DNA from: Treponema sp.
Lineage (GTDB): Bacteria > Spirochaetota > Spirochaetia > Treponematales > Treponemataceae
Assembly (NCBI GenBank): GCA_017651065.1
Contig: JAGCDP010000016.1
Location: 1 to 64,000, forward strand
Reading direction: 5' to 3'
DNA length: 64,000 nt
Shown: piece by piece, positions 61,101 through 64,000 of the stretch
How the letters are laid out: the number at the start of each line of letters is the position of its first letter
How positions within the stretch are numbered: position 1 is the first letter of the stretch
Notes under the pieces: model-generated
What the model was told of the DNA's origin: nothing
Databases searched by the model: none
Seen by the model: only the letters and a program-made list of their open reading frames with translations
Translations under genes and position numbers: made by a program

Positions 61101-64000
61101 TGAAATTTGAAGTAACAGACAGGCCTTCTGCAGGTGCTGCTGCAACCTTTACTTCTGCAGCAATAAACTCAAGTAGTACAGATGCTGCTATTCTTGCAAC
61201 TCCAATTATTAAGGATGCTCCAGATTCTGGAACAGAACATCAGTTTGGAAATACAAAAGCAAATGGAAATACTCTTGTTTCAATTTGTCTTGATACAACT
61301 CCGCCAACAATGTTTATCAACGCAATAAGTCTTGATAAATCAACCTGGTACGAAGATTATAATAAATCAGATTTGTACCTTGGAGGAGAAAACGATACCT
61401 TCTATCTGAAGGTTACTGCAAGTGATTCAAGTGGCTTATACGGAACAAGCACTACAAGCGGAATTTCTGCAAGTTTCACAGGTTCTATAAAAGAAACTAT
61501 CGAAAACACAGAAGTTGAATATAAACTGGAGTCTACAGATGCAGACTTTGAAATTGAAGCTGGTTCCGAAACTGATGAGTTTATTATTAAAGTAACTGGT
61601 TTTGATAAAGCAGTAAAACCTGCAAATGCTCCTGCTTCAGCACCGGCAAACAAAAATTTCTCCGGAACTCTTACACTTACTGTAACTGCAAAAGATAAAG
61701 CCGAAATGGAAACTCCTAAGACCCTTAGCCGTACAATAGACAATACGGCTCCGGTTATCAGAATTTCAGCTCCAAATTCTGTTTCAAGTACAGCAGTAGT
61801 AAGTGGTTCTATTGAAGGTGAAACCGTAAACCCAAGTGTATATTATATGCTTTCGGAAGATGGCGTAAATAATCCTGATGAAACTTCAACATATTGGAAT
61901 CAGGATTCTTTTGCTTCGCTTTCATATAATATTTACTTTGATGGCAATGAATCAACAACTGCAACTCATACAGATTTGTTCAGAACCTGGCTTACTAAAG
62001 CTCCATTAAATATTACAAGTCAGGATGCTATTGATAACAATACTTATACTGATATGACAGATGTATATATCTGGATTAAAGCAGTTGATATTTGTGGAAA
62101 CACTTCATTTGATAAGGCTAAAATTGTTGTAGACCCTCAGGGTAACAGACCAAATGTTGCAATTACATATCCTGATGTTGATAATTCTGTATTGGGTGGA
62201 ACAATCAGAATTATGGGAACTGCAAACGATAATGTTGAAGCAAAATATGTATGGATTCAGCTTGATATTGATGGTAATGGCTGGAGTACAACAGATTATA
62301 ACATATTAAAAGCAGTAACTAAGAGTTCTACTGATACAACTCCATATTACACATTTGGTAAAATCAGTGTAAACAAAACTTTAAGTGAAGCCGGAATAAC
62401 ACCTTCTGCATCAAACATTGCTGATGTTGGAATTATGGTACCTGTTTCCGGAGGTTCATGGAATACAAGTATTAACCCTAACAATGAGCTTATTCCTTCT
62501 GGAAACTCAAATGATATAACAATGTATGTTTATGCTACAGATGATGATACAGGACACGGCACTACAATTCTTAAGAGTGTTGAAGCTGTAAGAACCTTTA
62601 CTGTAGATAAAGATACTCCATATTTTGTCCAGAACACACTCAGACTTGTTCAGTATGATAATTCTAATAATGTAAAAGCATCTCAAACTTATAAAGAAGG
62701 AATGAGTGTAAAAGGTCAATGGTGGCTTGAAGGTGAAATTACCGATGATAGTGGAATTAACAAGATTTCATTAAAAACCGGTAATGGAAGTGATGAAGTA
62801 ATTATTTCTTCTAATGGTCAAAGTGCAAGTAATACTGATTATGAATTCGCTAGAAAAACAGGTGATGCGAAAACTTATACCTTTAAGGTTAAGGTTGGAA
62901 ATGCTTCTGGTGTAGGAAAAACAGAAATAAAAATTACAGCAGAAGAAGTTAAGAATAATAATCCACTTTCTGTTTATAAAGATTTTATAGTCTATTACGA
63001 TAACGAAGCTCCAACTGTAGCAGCACAGGATGATACAACTAACTTCAAGATTGAAAAGACAATAAAGAACTCACAGGGTTATTATTCACTGCGTTCTGCT
63101 GCTTATGAAAGACATGATGGTGATACCGGTGTAGAAAGAATTGCAGTATTCTTTACAAGAACTGTTAATGGAACAACTTATGTATTTGATCCAATGTATA
63201 AGCGAACAAATGCAGCTTCTAAGCTTGCAACTGTAAGCAGTGGAAGTGGAATCAAACTTGATTCTGAAGATAACCTTTACTGGGGTTCTGCAACTGCAGA
63301 TGTTTCTTCTTCAACCCTTACACTTTCTGCTGCACTTGCAAGTTATGTTCATACAGGCGGCCTTGCTAAGGTAAACGGCGTTGTTTACAGAATTGAATCT
63401 GTTGATGCTACAAATAATAAGGTAGTTCTTTCTGGTGAACCAGGAGATAAGACAGGTGCAACAGTTTTCTTTGCCGTAGCAAATATTGTAGATAATTCAA
63501 ACCCAGAAAGCAAGGCAGAGAATGCAACAGCCCTTACTACAGATTATGGTTATGGTTATTGTAATAATTACATTTACGACGATGGCGATATGATTATGGA
63601 AAATCTTCATAAAGATGATTCAAAATCATGGACCTGGGAATTGTATGTAAACTCAAAGAATATTTCTGACGGTGATGTACAGATTCATTATGTAGTATTC
63701 GATAAAGCCGGAAACAGCAAGCATGATGTTGTTACCGCAGCTTCTGTAGAAAATAACAAGCCTCGTCTGGTAAGTGTTGCTCTTGGTGTAGATATTAATC
63801 AGGATGGTAATATCACTCAGGATGATAATGAAATCACAACTTACTATCCGGAAGGCTTAACAGAAAAACCAGGAGTTTATACAAATGCTTCAACCTCAAT
63901 CAATATTTCTGGAATTACAGTAAAAGGTAAAATGTCTGTAACTCCGGAAATTGTTGGTGGTAACGGCGATTTGTTCTATCAGTGGAAGACAAAGAAAACT
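55136..64000 (+). CDS. giant Ig-like lipoprotein, member 3 of the CEVGxGxAVD array, 3' end outside the window
   Basis: Open frame of 2955 codons to the last base, without a stop. ATG at 55136 with AGAGG 7 nt upstream. Lipobox FFSC (Cys31), then EVGLGGAVDTQPP. The mature chain is a long string of Ig-like modules, each opening with a Pro-rich TAP/TPP linker and carrying DNVGNT, DKAGN or DDSGI loops (for example DVTAPIITVNSPANSDF, NTAPVIRISAPNSVSSTAVV, GDPPAVTFTSPEADS). These loops resemble calcium-binding or Ig-turn loops of bacterial surface adhesins. No enzyme domain seen so far. With such length it could extend far from the cell surface. It has its own promoter, after the Rpn-type gene. Confidence 0.82.
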   Translation, partial: MKIFKNRIRFSHGIIIFLTAAVLSTLSFFSCEVGLGGAVDTQPPKITITNPPVDAVIRDNFAICGTYDDDGTIASVTAVLSRPDGRGSSFTFTTFTLAPDTENRGAGIWKIPVYTIDSNKNKIIVDGTYQASITIKDASGRTTIQNTTFTIDNTPPVIVLQRPGTDLNASAGNSDTYGRVFSLEGLGADDNNIDHIDVNIFEHKDDVTSDTAQPKHTVTLSNVPPSISMNVAEYGDENYTAIYGNVQPEDFAAAQFFCTINAYDSAQRYPIDSEVQSAEDLLGNTTDVYYIYEDLSKDILKTVKITELYHIINGVSYLDPSRSASDFDSIKEDLVQYEKKSGSFVLDPKNNPTFSVAGKPTLKANTECLDVATDYTVSNDSDITIQVNVGLDNSPIVDDANFRVYFQSAVFENGKYKGTGPKIYPVINSENGKKKIGSNYQFTVNVKSSSGGLQVEHPYIIGVDGKDQNDQPILAANNGYGFYLLSMASAPTLKDIIPAASTIYVKKDGSLRITGKTTLTEGNPVVSIRYNDVEWLSSGELTQTSATSTNEYPFDITIPASYFNNNADRDDQNQIKSTEFAIEIRSANGGKTSSTYKTVMYDVDEPLVNEVTVSPEIKKNSKYVLNGVVTVKALLEDDFTAVKKWKYEVIQNDNTVGDVSEDKFTSKVEFTIDTTTLQDEKDAVIKITVEDKAGNINPYEIPCFVDQETDKPDFEAQDGVAWYKNIVNPYYIKESSKNVISGSLYSRIKDDDSVKFVKFEVKAISPHADSTFTGTNQTNPAYAGYDIAADSVQAQLDSNVRTSIYKKSGQESSVTHVMPSTSGFYEVTQTVYDANFVCTGEDNGNGNEPTEADEAVAANANYFTKSVYVIKISGNGPQYSLSRDTTVISPNNQNKELKVTISIEGGEPPYTIWRNDIDTPVASNITGSEYIDTFQVKDVPANLTVRYKVRDVNGTTPKEIKYTLDSENPTFTNPKIEPESGTYQVYKTTEGQGSSATDVYYLNNQEQSFRISGLADDNINVENVKLEIKKAGASTASITKTSKTGFFDGIEFKDNTTAWIGGATATITVTDMAGNVSDPITMNLKFDSTAPAPEHKVDDSLKDIMVRVGDYANDLGETDVGGKYSEGTYGNALTIQIRGLFEDNTNGSGINKFYYKVFNNLEVIIDSEKATGNSPVDGTGDDAGKIFFKDKETLKNWIIANKTDTFSPLDAHEKKNVEYNIKPSGSPATPSNTNNRFGGTPTTALQNGQYTVNSKGYVQFRLSNVESNYKTTIKGFKEGKNYLVLVAEDNVGNTEIDCAEVQGEIYPCYSLNVDLKVPTIPSKENDRIYTNIASNAASGQVTISGTISDQPSLVNGVPVPDGSSGIKSIVFTSDANDKKVEISLSTDDDAAALAAKGLERIPTATDPTLMSWNVDVKTLLPTADGSAIITAKVTDNSGYETSVPVANITVDVTAPIITVNSPANSDFTKTSITFTGTANDGSGAGINTTEGLTLYYKTASSNWTAYGTKPQLTGQNWTCTFDASTVAAQEANTALSFRVGAKDKAGSGNQGYSDILTVTVDRAKPQLAAGCTIDSKAIGNVGSSWFKASTLNIKGSFSDVGGSGAKTIKYQVKPGNKTALAEKSVPSTDGGFDINVSGFENGTNTLWIWAVDDVENESVKGTGYTIQVDSQAPTFTQHEDTANYGFAKVHLTNAKANKTLKFYVTESTAESGIADISAFNITIGGTVITPVTGTDGSTIGAPDSNGKRLVTLVIGQSDLANISGYQTVLATVSDKAGNVSNPQAIGILNKDGDPPAVTFTSPEADSVVNKTIIVSGKATDANEITEINLTAKCGTNTKSYTYTKGAPSANNTISYANSIWSVNIDTTQLDNTFWTDDANKKTVTLSITAKDEAGNTSETAEELELVINQNEDRPVITIGSGVDFTKKNGDEIWVKGSSTIYGSVTDDDGISSFAVYKKGSGDANFTNANASYSGGSWNVKLPGDDSYILKFEVTDRPSAGAAATFTSAAINSSSTDAAILATPIIKDAPDSGTEHQFGNTKANGNTLVSICLDTTPPTMFINAISLDKSTWYEDYNKSDLYLGGENDTFYLKVTASDSSGLYGTSTTSGISASFTGSIKETIENTEVEYKLESTDADFEIEAGSETDEFIIKVTGFDKAVKPANAPASAPANKNFSGTLTLTVTAKDKAEMETPKTLSRTIDNTAPVIRISAPNSVSSTAVVSGSIEGETVNPSVYYMLSEDGVNNPDETSTYWNQDSFASLSYNIYFDGNESTTATHTDLFRTWLTKAPLNITSQDAIDNNTYTDMTDVYIWIKAVDICGNTSFDKAKIVVDPQGNRPNVAITYPDVDNSVLGGTIRIMGTANDNVEAKYVWIQLDIDGNGWSTTDYNILKAVTKSSTDTTPYYTFGKISVNKTLSEAGITPSASNIADVGIMVPVSGGSWNTSINPNNELIPSGNSNDITMYVYATDDDTGHGTTILKSVEAVRTFTVDKDTPYFVQNTLRLVQYDNSNNVKASQTYKEGMSVKGQWWLEGEITDDSGINKISLKTGNGSDEVIISSNGQSASNTDYEFARKTGDAKTYTFKVKVGNASGVGKTEIKITAEEVKNNNPLSVYKDFIVYYDNEAPTVAAQDDTTNFKIEKTIKNSQGYYSLRSAAYERHDGDTGVERIAVFFTRTVNGTTYVFDPMYKRTNAASKLATVSSGSGIKLDSEDNLYWGSATADVSSSTLTLSAALASYVHTGGLAKVNGVVYRIESVDATNNKVVLSGEPGDKTGATVFFAVANIVDNSNPESKAENATALTTDYGYGYCNNYIYDDGDMIMENLHKDDSKSWTWELYVNSKNISDGDVQIHYVVFDKAGNSKHDVVTAASVENNKPRLVSVALGVDINQDGNITQDDNEITTYYPEGLTEKPGVYTNASTSINISGITVKGKMSVTPEIVGGNGDLFYQWKTKKT

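Overview
The window looks like a host-associated (rumen or gut type) Treponema or a close spirochaete. This is an inference from content: an S1 ribosomal protein gene followed by spirochaete-type conserved genes, many lipoproteins with loose spirochaetal lipoboxes, an ackA / class III adenylate cyclase / FecR-domain cluster, MurA with Asp in place of the usual catalytic Cys, moderately AT-rich DNA with very AT-rich spacers, and three very large surface lipoproteins sharing one N-terminal motif. No species can be named from the sequence alone.

Layout. 1-3.9 kb: 3' part of rpsA, a degenerate NtrC-like AAA+/Fis protein, a membrane-anchored TPR protein, a small lipoprotein and tRNA-Arg(TCT). 4-14.8 kb: a SUF iron-sulfur cluster locus on the minus strand (sufC-sufB-sufD-sufS-sufU), broken in two places by plus-strand genes (an ABC exporter; an exported protein and a large lipoprotein). 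Between the two plus-strand genes of the second break lies a scar in which a second sufD start is joined to a second sufB tail. 14.8-17.4 kb: a DnaQ-like exonuclease, rplM-rpsI and recX. 17.4-22 kb: a hemicellulose locus (GH36 alpha-galactosidase, GH130 mannoside phosphorylase, CE2-type esterase), whose enzymes together could debranch, deacetylate and phosphorolyse galacto(gluco)mannan oligosaccharides. 22-31.6 kb: NhaC-type antiporter, a solitary phage-type LPD3-like protein, a lipoprotein, a GT2 glycosyltransferase, an OLD-type ATPase-TOPRIM protein, murA and pepT. 31.7-43.8 kb: a conserved hypothetical gene with a peptide-binding protein, then an ackA-led run of four tightly packed genes, and a DJ-1-like gene. 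44-64 kb: two giant Ig-like lipoproteins, an Rpn-type nuclease gene, and a third giant lipoprotein open at the window edge.

Two themes cross the window. First, several families of short palindromic repeats lie between genes and also inside them: one 18-nt element is inserted in frame in three unrelated enzymes, and another supplies both stop codons of a convergent gene pair. Second, at least four genes have a -10 box ending exactly 6 nt before the ATG, which predicts leaderless mRNAs. One of these promoters is nested in the rpsI terminator, and one pair is divergent with overlapping -35 boxes. No CRISPR array, complete insertion sequence, prophage or rRNA operon was seen.
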